Shown piece after piece: positions 16,376 to 25,431 of a DNA stretch of 64,000 bases. The notes below the pieces were generated by a model, which was given only the letters and a program-made list of their open reading frames with translations, had not been told where the DNA came from and made no database searches. A program made the position numbers and the translations under genes. Within the stretch, counting starts at the first letter, position 1; each line of letters opens with the position of its first letter. The stretch comes from Flavobacterium hungaricum (lineage in GTDB: Bacteria > Bacteroidota > Bacteroidia > Flavobacteriales > Flavobacteriaceae), in the NCBI RefSeq assembly GCF_015182285.1, contig NZ_PRDM01000002.1:1054001-1118000 (forward strand). Direction: 5' to 3'.

Positions 16376-16669
16376 TTATTCCAAAAATGAATCAAAATAG
16401 AAAAACATTTTACATAAAAAGACTAAATTGATCACAAGTAAAATAAGAGAAAAAATCATATAAGTTTTAACCTTTAAAATTTTTAGAAATGCGTAAAATG
16501 AATATCCGAAAAGCAGGCTGGTGGTTATGTATAGCATTTTTAAAAATGCGACAGTATCTGCATCAATTACAATAAAACTTCCTTCATTGACTTTGTAAGG
16601 ATCAATAATGTAGCTTGATAAAAAAAGAAAAACTCCGATAAAAAATAAGATTTTTGTAAATGTTTTCAT
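16376..16669 (-). CDS. Small membrane protein
   Basis: This 97-residue protein has three predicted transmembrane segments (ILFFIGVFLFLSSYI, MLYITTSLLFGYSFYAFL, YMIFSLILLVINLVFLCKMFFYF). There is no family resemblance. It is the last gene of the accessory string between the sheath module and the lysis operon. Small membrane proteins in such arrays can be immunity factors against membrane-acting toxins (inference only). Confidence 0.5.
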   Translation of the reverse strand: MKTFTKILFFIGVFLFLSSYIIDPYKVNEGSFIVIDADTVAFLKMLYITTSLLFGYSFYAFLKILKVKTYMIFSLILLVINLVFLCKMFFYFDSFLE

Positions 16670-16703
16670 TGATAAAAAAAAGCTTTTTTTTAGTTATTTT
16701 AAA

Positions 16704-17318
16704 TCAATAGAGAGGCATATATATTATTACCTTATCTTCGTTGATATTTAATTTAACACTTTTTTTAGTAATTTCTAAAGAAGCAATAGGAGAATCTTTT
16801 ATCTCATAGATTAATATCTTTTCTTTTTGGGTTTTGGTATATTCTTTTCCTGCAAGGGCTTTATCAATTATTTCAAAAGGAATTTCTTTATCAAATTCTA
16901 AAAATAGATTTTGCATATAATATTCACTGCTCCAGAATTTTTCGAGCATTTCTTCGTCGGTGTATTGTTCGCTATAAAATTGAGTAACCATCCCAATAAC
17001 TTCTTTTCTAAAAAAGTTATTATAAATAGATTTATCTTCAGTGACTAATCTTCCATTCTCATTAGTGTAAGATAATAGAATTTTATCATCAGAGTCTAAA
17101 GAAATTGTATGATAAAATTTATCTCTTGGATATTTGTCCTTATATGTATAGACCATCAAATAAATAAGTTCCTCAAAAGAACAAGTTTCAACATAATCTT
17201 CAAAATGTCTTTCGTCCCAATCAGTTTGAGCGTAATAAAGTTCTTTTCTTTTAAAATAGTTTTCATCTGTGAATTCTAAATTAAAATATAGGAAGTCAAG
17301 TTTTGGTAAATTGTTCAT
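16704..17318 (-). CDS. Hypothetical protein, duplicated copy A
   Basis: This 204-residue soluble acidic protein begins MNNLPKLDFLYFNLEFTDEN. It is nearly identical to the protein at 19731-20345, differing mainly in the last 50 residues, and a third truncated copy lies at 20722-20826. It has no signal peptide. Its last base is shared with the next gene upstream (the lipoprotein at 17318-18001 ends at 17318). Function is unknown. Repeated copies downstream of an effector-like gene fit an immunity-gene array. Confidence 0.6.
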   Translation of the reverse strand: MNNLPKLDFLYFNLEFTDENYFKRKELYYAQTDWDERHFEDYVETCSFEELIYLMVYTYKDKYPRDKFYHTISLDSDDKILLSYTNENGRLVTEDKSIYNNFFRKEVIGMVTQFYSEQYTDEEMLEKFWSSEYYMQNLFLEFDKEIPFEIIDKALAGKEYTKTQKEKILIYEIKDSPIASLEITKKSVKLNINEDKVIIYMPLY

Positions 17319-18001
17319 TATTTATTTTTTTTAACTCTAAATTCAATTGAAGAAGAACAATTCTTAAATGCTATAAAATAATAATCGGCTGTAACTCTTT
17401 TTATATATGAAGTCTTTTCAAAATAGTCATTGCGTGTGCATTCTTGCTTATCGGTAAATGATTTTGGAATATCGACCAATGTTTTTGTTTTTCTATTTAC
17501 ATCATAAACAAATAGGTTGTAATCATTATCTTCATCTATGTATAAAATCAGTTCGTTTTTTAGATCAAAATCAAGTTGTATTTTAAAAGACCCATCTGTT
17601 AAAACTTCATCGCCAGTCTGTTTATCATATAACCAGAAATAATAATTACTTGTTCCGCCTCCATTACTATGTAAGGCGAAATAATTTTCAAAATCTATTC
17701 CTTCATAATATGGTCGATAATTTGCAATGAAAGTATCTGCTAATAAAAAGGTTTTATCTTGTTTACCATTAATCAATCTAAAATTAATTACTTCTTTATT
17801 TTTATCTAAAGCTGGAAAAATGATTAATTTATAGTTGTTTTTGAGAGAAGCGGTCTGCGATTTTATGGTATCACCTTTTTCGTCAAAAAAGACGGTATCG
17901 ATTGATTTTTTTGTGTGCTTTTCTTTCTTAACTGATTTGGTATTATCCATTTTGCAGCTAATAAAGCAAATTAACAGTACTATTAAAATTGTATTTTTCA
18001 T
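17318..18001 (-). CDS. Lipoprotein, possible immunity protein
   Basis: This 227-residue protein has an SPII signal peptide (MKNTILIVLLICFISCK, lipobox Cys16). The mature region is beta-rich (NYKLIIFPALDKNKEVINFRLINGK) and contains IDEDNDYNLFVYDVNRKTKT. It overlaps the next gene (16704-17318) by one base. No enzyme motif was seen. Several lipoproteins of similar size follow effector-like genes in this cluster, so immunity in the periplasm is a reasonable guess. Confidence 0.6.
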   Translation of the reverse strand: MKNTILIVLLICFISCKMDNTKSVKKEKHTKKSIDTVFFDEKGDTIKSQTASLKNNYKLIIFPALDKNKEVINFRLINGKQDKTFLLADTFIANYRPYYEGIDFENYFALHSNGGGTSNYYFWLYDKQTGDEVLTDGSFKIQLDFDLKNELILYIDEDNDYNLFVYDVNRKTKTLVDIPKSFTDKQECTRNDYFEKTSYIKRVTADYYFIAFKNCSSSIEFRVKKNK

Positions 18002-18020
18002 TTTTTTGATATCTCAGGCT

Positions 18021-18250
18021 AAAGAATATTTTAATAACCCGTTTGGTGTAATTCAAAAACTATATATTTTGACGCGGATTAGACAGATTCGTTATCACGA
18101 AAACGCGGATTTTCAAAGATTTTTTAAATTCTGCACATAAAATCCGTTTTTATCCGCGTTTTTGCAAAGTAAATCCGTTTTATCCGCGTTATAAATTTCC
18201 ACTGACTGTATAGAAAATATAATTACACCCAACGGATTTTAATACTTTAA
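18021..18250. repeat. MITE-like inverted-repeat element
   Basis: A roughly 230-bp non-coding block is bounded by imperfect inverted repeats of about 28-30 bp: CCGTTTGGTGTAATT near 18039-18053, and AATTACACCCAACGG at 18221-18235, with matching outer flanks. The interior holds several copies of ATCCGCGTT or its complement (about 18070-18192). It lies between two immunity-like genes. It has no transposase, so if mobile it would depend on one elsewhere. Confidence 0.5.
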
Positions 18251-18312
18251 ATTCATAAACAAGAAAATGCAAAATCAATTTTCTTAGCTGTATGCTATAT
18301 GTGATTTTTTTG

Positions 18313-18624
18313 CTAGAATGAACCATCAGCCTCAATATAGCCGATGTGTTTTTTTATGTAAAGTAATTCTAAAGTTTCTGCATCAAAATAAGCGAAACAG
18401 TACATTCCTTCAAAAAATGAGATTACGTCACCTTTCTCATTGTATTCTATATTGGTGCTTTTAGTTTTAAAAGAGACCACATAAACTTCTTTTTTTGTTC
18501 CGTCTCTTAATTCTTTAACCTCCTTATCCCAGCAATTAAAAGGGATACGATCCTCATAGGTTATAATATTTTTTTTCTCAATCCAGGCTTTTAATTTTTC
18601 AATTAATTGTTCTTTTGTGGTCAT
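18313..18624 (-). CDS. Hypothetical protein, duplicated pair member A
   Basis: This 103-residue protein is a paralogue of the product of 20383-20694, and the two agree closely after residue 40 (EGMYCFAYFDAETLELLYIKKHIGYIEADGS). It resembles small nuclear-transport-factor-like or immunity folds only in size, and no family is claimed. It has no signal peptide. It belongs to the duplicated 103/204-codon gene set of this region. Confidence 0.55.
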   Translation of the reverse strand: MTTKEQLIEKLKAWIEKKNIITYEDRIPFNCWDKEVKELRDGTKKEVYVVSFKTKSTNIEYNEKGDVISFFEGMYCFAYFDAETLELLYIKKHIGYIEADGSF

Positions 18625-18728
18625 AATTGATTTTTTTTCAGCTGAAATATAATTACAATTTACCTTTTAACCACGAAGATTATTTTAGTTTTTTATTTAT
18701 TGGTTTGAAAATTTCGTTTTTAGCTGCT

Positions 18729-19271
18729 TTACTGTAATTTGCCATATTTTTTTTTAACGCGGGCTCTTTCTATTGATTCTGGAGATGTTGGACATAAAAG
18801 ATCTTCTTTTAAAGATTCTAAACCATAACCTCTCACTTCTTTTATTATTGAAAAATTGTTATCGATTAATAGCATTACAATAATTGAAGTGCGTATTACT
18901 CCTTCTTCGTCCTTACATTCTTCATCTGTAAAGAAGTAGTGAATGTTTTCTTCATCAATTTTTATTGAAGGTATAAAATTATTTGAAAAATATAAATTTT
19001 TAGTTTTAGTAGGAGCTATTTTGTAAATAGAAGATGATGATTCTTTGCACAATTTATCAATACCTTTTAGGCAAACAATGTATTTATTAAAAGGAATTGA
19101 ATATGTGATTACTAGTACAGATTTATGACTTATAGTGTAATTATTTGTCTTTTCGTTATCTAGAAAATCAATAACTGTTTTTTCTAACGAATCGGCCGTT
19201 GAAATTGATTGAGCTTTATTGGAAATGATCCAACATAGGAGAAAAATTAGACTTATTATTGTTTTTTTCAT
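18729..19271 (-). CDS. Secreted hypothetical protein
   Basis: This 180-residue protein has a signal peptide (MKKTIISLIFLLCWIISNKAQS). The mature part has mixed beta strands and an acidic segment FFTDEECKDEEG. No motif or family is recognised. It lies in the string of small genes downstream of the SleB-like effector candidate. Confidence 0.5.
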   Translation of the reverse strand: MKKTIISLIFLLCWIISNKAQSISTADSLEKTVIDFLDNEKTNNYTISHKSVLVITYSIPFNKYIVCLKGIDKLCKESSSSIYKIAPTKTKNLYFSNNFIPSIKIDEENIHYFFTDEECKDEEGVIRTSIIVMLLIDNNFSIIKEVRGYGLESLKEDLLCPTSPESIERARVKKKYGKLQ

Positions 19272-19329
19272 TTTATGGCTTGCTAGATTATTACAGAAAG
19301 CTGATCGATTTTTATTGAAGACTTTGATT

Positions 19330-19569
19330 CTAGAATTTTCTTTTAATTACATCTAACCAAATATTGGTTACACCATCAGATTCATTAGTATTTAAATAGC
19401 CATTTTTAATTATTTCTATGTCATTCAAATATAAATCGATGCTAGCATTTTCAAAGCCATTGGCGAAGATTACAGTATATACAATTTTATCATTAATTGA
19501 ATCAGGATTTTGCGACTTACACGATAGTAATGATGCAAGTAATACGAAAATTATCATTTTTTTAATCAT
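19330..19569 (-). CDS. Small lipoprotein
   Basis: This 79-residue product has a lipoprotein signal (MIIFVLLASLLSCKSQ, lipobox Cys17 of the longer start). The short mature part ends IWLDVIKRKF. It may be complete or a truncated version of a longer lipoprotein. No function is recognised. Confidence 0.45.
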   Translation of the reverse strand: MIKKMIIFVLLASLLSCKSQNPDSINDKIVYTVIFANGFENASIDLYLNDIEIIKNGYLNTNESDGVTNIWLDVIKRKF

Positions 19570-19730
19570 AACATTGTCTCCCTTTATTTAATTCAGCGTT
19601 TTCAATTATTTTAATCGAAGTATACAAAGTTTCTTGTAGACTGTCACACTCTTCTTTTGTATAAAAAAAATCAATATTAATAATTTGCCTGGCCATAATC
19701 CATTTCTAAATTGTTTTTAAAACTTTAATA

Positions 19731-20345
19731 TCAATAGAGAGGCATATATATTATCACCTTCTGTTTGTTGATATTTAATTTAATACTGTTTTGAGTAATT
19801 TCTAAAGAAGCGATGGGAGAATCTTTAACCTCATAAACTAATAGGTCTTCTTTTTGAATTTTGATATATTCTTTTCCTTCAAGTGCTTTGTCAACTATTT
19901 CTAAAGGAATTTCTCTATCAAATTCTAAAAATAGATTTTGCATATAATATTCACTGCTCCAGAATTTTTCGAGCATTTCTTCGTCGGTGTATTGTTCGCT
20001 ATAAAATTGAGTAACCATCCCAATAACTTCTTTTCTAAAAAAGTTATTATAAATAGATTTATCTTCAGTGACTAATCTTCCATTCTCATTAGTGTAAGAT
20101 AATAGAATTTTATCATCAGAGTTTAAAGAAATTGTATGGTAAAATTTATCTCTTGGATATTTGTCCTTATATGTATAGACCATCAAATAAATAAGTTCCT
20201 CAAAAGAACAAGTTTCAACATAATCTTCAAAATGTCTTTCGTCCCAATCAGTTTGAGCGTAATAAAGTTCTTTTCTTTTAAAATAGTTTTCATCTGTGAA
20301 TTCTAAATTAAAATATAGGAAGTCTAGTTTTGGTAAATTGATCAT
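19731..20345 (-). CDS. Hypothetical protein, duplicated copy B
   Basis: This 204-residue protein is near-identical to the product of 16704-17318. DNA identity is almost complete over the first 450 bp, with clustered changes in the 3' part (for example REIPLEIVDKALEGKEY instead of KEIPFEIIDKALAGKEY). This indicates recent tandem duplication followed by divergence at the C-terminus. It is followed upstream by the 103-codon paralogue at 20383-20694. Function is unknown and immunity is suspected from context. Confidence 0.6.
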   Translation of the reverse strand: MINLPKLDFLYFNLEFTDENYFKRKELYYAQTDWDERHFEDYVETCSFEELIYLMVYTYKDKYPRDKFYHTISLNSDDKILLSYTNENGRLVTEDKSIYNNFFRKEVIGMVTQFYSEQYTDEEMLEKFWSSEYYMQNLFLEFDREIPLEIVDKALEGKEYIKIQKEDLLVYEVKDSPIASLEITQNSIKLNINKQKVIIYMPLY

Positions 20346-20382
20346 GTTGTTTTTTTAACCGATTAAATATTAATTGATTTTT

Positions 20383-20694
20383 TTAATAAGAACCATCAAT
20401 TTCTATATATCCAATTTTTTTATGTATGTAAAGCAATTCTAATGTTTCTGCATGAAAATAGGCAAAGCAATACATTCCTTCTAATAAAGAAATAATTTCT
20501 CCATTTTCATTATATTCGATATCACTTTCTGTTTTAAAAGATACTATATATACTTCTTTTTCTGTTTTGCCATCCCTTAACACTTCCAGCGCTTTTTCTC
20601 GGCACCTTAATCCAATATCTTTGTCGTATTTAATAACATTTGTTTTTTTGAACCAAGTCTTTAAATTTTCAATTATTTGTTCTTTTGCATCCAT
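20383..20694 (-). CDS. Hypothetical protein, duplicated pair member B
   Basis: This 103-residue paralogue of 18313-18624 begins MDAKEQIIENLKTWFKKTN. Conservation is strongest in the C-terminal half (SFKTESDIEYNENGEIISLLEGMYCFAYF). It lies 37 bp upstream of the 204-codon copy B, so the duplicated unit is likely 103-codon plus 204-codon genes. Confidence 0.55.
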   Translation of the reverse strand: MDAKEQIIENLKTWFKKTNVIKYDKDIGLRCREKALEVLRDGKTEKEVYIVSFKTESDIEYNENGEIISLLEGMYCFAYFHAETLELLYIHKKIGYIEIDGSY

Positions 20695-20721
20695 AAATTT
20701 ATTTTATTTTAGTTATGTCAA

Positions 20722-20826
20722 TCCCCAATCAGTTTGAGCGTAATAAAGTTCTTTTCTGTTAAAATAGTTTTCATCTGTGAATTCTAAATTAAAATATAGG
20801 AAGTCTAGTTTTGGTAAATTGATCAT
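20722..20826 (-). pseudogene. 5' fragment of a third 204-codon gene copy
   Basis: About 105 bp match the start of the genes at 16704-17318 and 19731-20345, from the ATG region (GATCATATTG on the plus strand) through the codons for TDWD. The frame then ends. It is a truncated remnant left by tandem duplication. Confidence 0.7.
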
Positions 20827-20964
20827 ATTGTTTTTTTTGTGATTTTAGACTAAAATTTGTCTCATTTCGCTCTAAACAAATTTTAAATAGGCTCTTAAAC
20901 GACCTTAACTTTACTCAAGCATATGTCGCACGAAAGGATTCATGCGAGAGCGTGAGGAGCTAAA

Positions 20965-21786
20965 TCAAAATTTAAAAAACCAGTTTGATTTACTTTTATC
21001 AACTATGAAATACCAATCGTTACTGTCATGGAAAGTCTCTTCAAATTCAATAAACTCTTTGCTTGGTACAACGAATATAAATTTCTCTTTATTCTTTATT
21101 AATGAATCTTTCTTAAGACTGTAGAGACTTATTTCGTTTTTTCTGGTCCCCCAATCTAAATAATCCAATTCTCCATCATTATCAAAATCTGCAAAAACTT
21201 TTTCATCATGATAGCCATTATAAAAAAGCCAAGTACTTATTAGTGTACTTTTATGCATTTTGATTAGAAGATAGCTAGTGATATCTCCATTCATATTAAA
21301 ATTTCTGTTTTGTAATTCTATCAAAATATAATCATTTTTGCCAAAGTGCAAATAACTTACTGTTCTAAAATAAAAATAGGGATGCTTCTCAATAACGTTA
21401 TTATGTTCTTTATACAATAAAGAGTCTATACTAATTTTTAAATTATTAATTTTCAAATATTCTGAGTGAAAAGCTGCGTATGTGGGAGGAGTGTATAAGT
21501 ATGTATATAAATTAATATTATATTTTGTACCAATTCTTTTTTTTACTAATATAATAGAGTCTGATAATGATTGTGTGTCTCCTTCGTAATCAATCTGAGT
21601 CTCCTTCTTATTTTTAAATAAATTGGTTGTTTTACTTATTTTATTAAATAATTTTTCCGAAGATTCAAAATCGATATAATTTTTTTGTGATGCAATATTA
21701 TTTTTTGGAGATGTAATATTTTTTTTTGGAGATTCACCACAGCAAACACACATGCATACAAAACTTATTAAAAACATCTTTTTCAT
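20965..21786 (-). CDS. Lipoprotein, candidate immunity to the SleB-like protein
   Basis: This 273-residue protein has an SPII signal (MFLISFVCMCVCCGES). A low-complexity linker with repeated SPKNNIA/SQKNYID-type units follows. The beta-rich body includes ADFDNDGELDYLDWG, which resembles a calcium-binding Asp-rich loop. It is directly downstream of the SleB-like hydrolase candidate at 21906-22850, with a 119-bp gap. An outer-membrane lipoprotein beside a wall-hydrolase gene fits an immunity role (inference from position). Confidence 0.6.
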   Translation of the reverse strand: MKKMFLISFVCMCVCCGESPKKNITSPKNNIASQKNYIDFESSEKLFNKISKTTNLFKNKKETQIDYEGDTQSLSDSIILVKKRIGTKYNINLYTYLYTPPTYAAFHSEYLKINNLKISIDSLLYKEHNNVIEKHPYFYFRTVSYLHFGKNDYILIELQNRNFNMNGDITSYLLIKMHKSTLISTWLFYNGYHDEKVFADFDNDGELDYLDWGTRKNEISLYSLKKDSLIKNKEKFIFVVPSKEFIEFEETFHDSNDWYFIVDKSKSNWFFKF

Positions 21787-21905
21787 AGTAATTTATCTTT
21801 TTTTTTCTGAAATATTTATCGTAGTTTAAGTTGTTTTTTTACTTTTTTCCTAGATTGGAAAAAAAGTGCTTAATTCCTTCTCTATAAATGTAATATTTTT
21901 TCATT

Positions 21906-22850
21906 TTAATCTATAGTTATATATTTTCTCTCTTTACTTGTTGTTTTTAAAGCTTTACCACGAATTCTCTTCTGAAAGAAAAATCTTGATCCTTCTGTTT
22001 TGATAAAGTATTCTCCTTCATGAGATCCGTTTGGATAACCTAGCCAGGAATTGGTGCCTCCTGTAGGATCTTTTTCAGGATATAGTTTTGATTTAATCAC
22101 TGCGGCTATTGTGTTCATCATGTCTTTATCCATTGAAATTGTTCCTCTTACTTTCCAAAAACGTTTTCCAGTTTGATTTTTATATCCTCCCGAAAAATAC
22201 TTGTCTTTTTCTAATCTGCCACTTGCATCTTGCATTAAGTAATAATAAAGCTTATTCTCATCTTTCTTTGCAATATCGCTGTCGTTGTAAGCGTTTTCTA
22301 TAGTATAAGCAACGAATTCTGGAATTTTATATCCACCTTCTGCATAAATCCAGTTTGCTCTATCTAGTAATTGAGTATTTGTTAGTTTATATTTTTCTGT
22401 GAAATAAATAATCTCATTTTTTCTTTTTTCTATTTCTAAAATAAATGGGTTGTTATCTAAATTGTATCTGTTTGCAGAATAGGTTATCATGTCTTTGGAA
22501 ACTGTTTTTACTTTTTCTATTTCTAAAAACGTTATTTCATCAGTAATGTAAACATTATCGTTCAGGTCATCTCCTCCTATTTTTCCTAAATACTTTCCTG
22601 TTTTTGTGTAAAAATAACCTCTTAAATTTACAATAGTATCAACAGACTGATCTTTTACATTATCAGCTAAATTAGATTTCAAAGTGTCATGTTTATAATC
22701 ATTTTCTTTGTTTAGATCATGAATGTCGTTATTTAATACATTCTTATCATCCTCAATCTGCTGACGCCAAATGCCAAGCATAATTTGTCTAAAGCGTGCC
22801 ATTTCGGCTTCGCTGGTATCTTTCAGGAATATGTTATGGTTTCTAATCAT
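21906..22850 (-). CDS. Cell-wall hydrolase-like effector candidate (SleB-like)
   Basis: This 314-residue protein has no signal peptide. The N-terminal 80 residues are helical and charged (FRQIMLGIWRQQIEDDKNVLNNDIHDLN). The C-terminal half has DRANWIYAEGGYKIPEFVAYTIENAYN, then NTIAAVIKSKLYPEKDPTGGTNSWLGYP. The Glu in YAEGG, the later NxxxA..I.SKL helix and the DPTGG segment resemble the SleB/Hydrolase_2 wall-hydrolase layout. The match is partial and made by eye. It is encoded just after the sheath, tube and chaperone genes and before a lipoprotein, which suggests cargo loaded on the tail. Confidence 0.5.
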   Translation of the reverse strand: MIRNHNIFLKDTSEAEMARFRQIMLGIWRQQIEDDKNVLNNDIHDLNKENDYKHDTLKSNLADNVKDQSVDTIVNLRGYFYTKTGKYLGKIGGDDLNDNVYITDEITFLEIEKVKTVSKDMITYSANRYNLDNNPFILEIEKRKNEIIYFTEKYKLTNTQLLDRANWIYAEGGYKIPEFVAYTIENAYNDSDIAKKDENKLYYYLMQDASGRLEKDKYFSGGYKNQTGKRFWKVRGTISMDKDMMNTIAAVIKSKLYPEKDPTGGTNSWLGYPNGSHEGEYFIKTEGSRFFFQKRIRGKALKTTSKERKYITID

Positions 22851-22889
22851 GGTGGTAAGGTTTTGCAGGAGGATAAAAAAAAGAGGTTG

Positions 22890-23234
22890 TTAGATAATTT
22901 CGACTTTAACAGGTTTGGGCTGAATATGATCTGAAAATGCTGTGGTAATATTGAGACGCAGGTCGTCTTCTTGTTCTATTTTGCCGTCACCGCCCAGATA
23001 ACAATTTTTAAATAGGACTTCTAAGGCTTTAAATTCATCCATTTTTGAAGCTTGTAAAACTGCGGCACGAATACTCATATCCGGTTTTTTGAAATAAGCA
23101 AAAAGAGTAGTTTCGTCATCGTCTTGAATGGTAAGTTTGACTACTTTTTTATATTTGTATTTCCATTGATTAAGTTGTGCCTGAGTAATATTGCCGTCAA
23201 GAACATCGGCGCTTTTTGGTTCTGTTTTTTCCAT
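22890..23234 (-). CDS. Tail assembly chaperone-like protein
   Basis: This 114-residue protein begins MEKTEPKSADVLDGNITQAQLNQWKYKYKKVVKLTI. The start at 23234 is chosen because the longer frame (to 23318) adds a segment unlike the family. The pattern (Trp-Lys-Tyr-Lys core, then TLFAYFKKPDMSIRAAVLQ and a short acidic helix region) resembles tail assembly chaperones that follow tube genes in contractile phages. A divergent relative is encoded at 33605-34075. It lies downstream of the tube gene, as expected. Confidence 0.6.
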   Translation of the reverse strand: MEKTEPKSADVLDGNITQAQLNQWKYKYKKVVKLTIQDDDETTLFAYFKKPDMSIRAAVLQASKMDEFKALEVLFKNCYLGGDGKIEQEDDLRLNITTAFSDHIQPKPVKVEII

Positions 23235-23492
23235 TTTTGAGTTTTTTTTTTTGAAAAAAGACTGCTTGAGCTGCATTTCAGGATGAAAAATGCTCAAGCA
23301 GCCTGTGAAGTAGATCATTACCTGCCCAGAAACGGACTCATTAAGAGCTGTAGAAATAATTGGCTGACAGAAATCATGTTGCTTTTGAACTTCTTTTCTG
23401 TATAACGCTGTAAGATTGGTTTTCTCTTTTGAGTCGGTTTTTTAGACAGGAATTGTAATTAAAAAATTGTAATTAAGTAAAATAGGTAACTA

Positions 23493-23918
23493 TTAGTTCC
23501 ACTCGATGTGAGAACAGATCAAGTCAAAAGAAACGGCAATTTTAGTATCTCCCTGGCTGATTCCTCTGCTGTTTGAGTTGAATTCGCAGTTTCTTACTGT
23601 GTGCGTAATCACTTCGTTACTGTCGTCTAAGTAACTCACAATGATGCTGAACGGGTTAATATCCTGAAGTCTTTGTCCTTTTGGTAAAGCAGCTAAAATC
23701 GCTTCAACTTCGTAATTGTATAAAGTGATCGAAGCTTTTGCTTCGTATTTGCCTCTTCCTCTGTGAACTGGCATATCGCCGGCTCCATAATGGTTTTCTT
23801 TAGAAACAGAATCGCTGTAGTTTACGGCTGTAATTCCAGAAACAATGTTACCTGCAATACTTACTTCAATAGATGACCAGCTGTGTTGTTGTCCGTTAAT
23901 TAATGGTAATTTATTCAT
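23493..23918 (-). CDS. Contractile tail tube protein
   Basis: This 141-residue protein is nearly all beta strands, the size of Mu/P2-type tube proteins: NGQQHSWSSIEVSIAGNIVSGITAVNYSDS, then GRGKYEAKASITLYNYEVEAILAALPKGQRL, and a C-terminal TKIAVSFDLICSHIEWN. Tube subunits stack as hexamers inside the sheath and are pushed through the target envelope. It lies 121 bp downstream of the sheath gene and before a chaperone-like gene, the standard order. Confidence 0.85.
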   Translation of the reverse strand: MNKLPLINGQQHSWSSIEVSIAGNIVSGITAVNYSDSVSKENHYGAGDMPVHRGRGKYEAKASITLYNYEVEAILAALPKGQRLQDINPFSIIVSYLDDSNEVITHTVRNCEFNSNSRGISQGDTKIAVSFDLICSHIEWN

Positions 23919-24039
23919 GTGTAGATTTTTTGTTTTTTAATGATTTTGATTACGTTTCAGGACTATCATCACGATTTGTTTGCAGCAAATGAATCGTGAT
24001 GAGGTCGCCTGAGATTTTTTTATTGGCAAGAAAGAAGTA

Positions 24040-25206
24040 TTATGCCTGCTCGATTCCGAATGGATTTTTAAATCCTAAATCGACTTTAATTTTACGAGCG
24101 GTTCCAACTGGAGTAATTTCAGCCTTAATTTTTAATTCAGAAGTTGCCAAAATGTTTTGTTTAGGATCAACATAAACATCAAAAGCTGATACTTCTTGAT
24201 TTGCAACCATTCCTTCAAGGGCAGATCTGCACAGACCTTCGAAAGCTTTTGATACAGATTGCGGTAATTTACCATCAATATCTACTAAAACCGGAGAAGC
24301 CAATTTTGGTAATAAAGCAGCACGCAATAAACGAGTAGCTTTGTTAATTGTACGGTTGTTTTCGATGTAAGCATAATCTTCTGTACCAGCTGTACAAGTG
24401 TGGCTGTCATTGAAATAAACACCTGCTAGGCCAGTGTGTGTCTGTGTAAAGATGTATCTTTTGTCGTTTAAAGTTCTCAAAGCTCCAAGTGATTTGATTT
24501 CTTGTCCGCCAACAAATCCTGGTTTTGAAAAACCTTCGCCTGTAAGATTGAATTTTTCGATCCAAGCAATGTTTTCAGATACTTTTGCTTTTGATACGGC
24601 TCCTAAAACTACACCAACTGCAGCACTATTTGGATATTTTACTGCTTTTTCAAGATCCATAGCGACAACTACTGATACATTTTCGGCAGCAAAATCCTCT
24701 AAATAACTTGAATTTGCTTCTACTGTTGCATCAAATCCTTTTCCTTCCAGAATAATTTCGAATGGCATAAACTCTGCATAAGCCTTCTTTGTTTGTGTAT
24801 TTGCCTTTTCGATTGCATCTTCAGTTTCAGCAAAAGTTGTAGGTCCAGAATAAATTACAGCCATTTGACGAATATTTCCGTTTGCTTTTTCCTGCATTTC
24901 CATTGCTTTGTCAACAATACTTCCGTAAGAATCTCCAGTTGTTGCCATAACATATAAATCACCAGAAGGATTTATTCTGAAGAATTGTTGAATTTGATAG
25001 TAAACAGATTGTCCAGTGTAATTGTCTATTGTTTCTTTAATCCCAAAAGTTTCAGCATCTTCTAATGATGCAAGACGTTCTACTTTATCAAATTCAACTC
25101 CCTCGAAAGCGTTAAAAAGCAATCCCGAAATCATGTCTTGTTCTGGACTTCTTCTGCCTAATCCGCCTGATAGTTTTGTAATTTCTACACCGTTTAATGT
25201 ACTCAT
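24040..25206 (-). CDS. Contractile tail sheath protein (DUF2586-type)
   Basis: This 388-residue protein has the layout of contractile sheath proteins: an N-terminal strand (MSTLNGVEITKLSGGLGRR), a variable middle domain that includes TTGDSYGSIVDKAMEMQEKANGNIRQMAVIYSG, and a conserved C-terminal domain (ISEIKIKAEITPVGTARKIKVDLGFKNP-like ending). It most resembles DUF2586 sheaths of Bacteroidota phages, by recollection. It has a single sheath gene, unlike eCIS with two or three. It is the first gene after the promoter at 25432-25495, with a 225-nt leader. Confidence 0.85.
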   Translation of the reverse strand: MSTLNGVEITKLSGGLGRRSPEQDMISGLLFNAFEGVEFDKVERLASLEDAETFGIKETIDNYTGQSVYYQIQQFFRINPSGDLYVMATTGDSYGSIVDKAMEMQEKANGNIRQMAVIYSGPTTFAETEDAIEKANTQTKKAYAEFMPFEIILEGKGFDATVEANSSYLEDFAAENVSVVVAMDLEKAVKYPNSAAVGVVLGAVSKAKVSENIAWIEKFNLTGEGFSKPGFVGGQEIKSLGALRTLNDKRYIFTQTHTGLAGVYFNDSHTCTAGTEDYAYIENNRTINKATRLLRAALLPKLASPVLVDIDGKLPQSVSKAFEGLCRSALEGMVANQEVSAFDVYVDPKQNILATSELKIKAEITPVGTARKIKVDLGFKNPFGIEQA

Positions 25207-25431
25207 AATATAAATTGTTTTAAATGTTTAAAAATTTGTTTTTGGTTTGCTTGAAAAAGGGCAAAAGGGGGCTTGTAACAAGTGTTGAAACTTGTCAATA
25301 TATAGAGGTATTTTGATGATTATTTTAAGTGAATACAGAAATCCGGATTACTTTTTTGAATCGTTTTATTTAGATTCTTTTGAGTTTTTTACCTTAGGCC
25401 GTGCGGTAAAATTGTTTGATGTTTGTGAGAA
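25207..25431 (-). other. Leader of the sheath operon
   Basis: About 225 nt lie between the -7 box and the sheath start. No convincing ORF on the coding strand was seen. A segment AAGTTTCAACACTTGTTACAAG could form a weak hairpin. A plus-strand ORF over this region is not credible. Confidence 0.35.
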
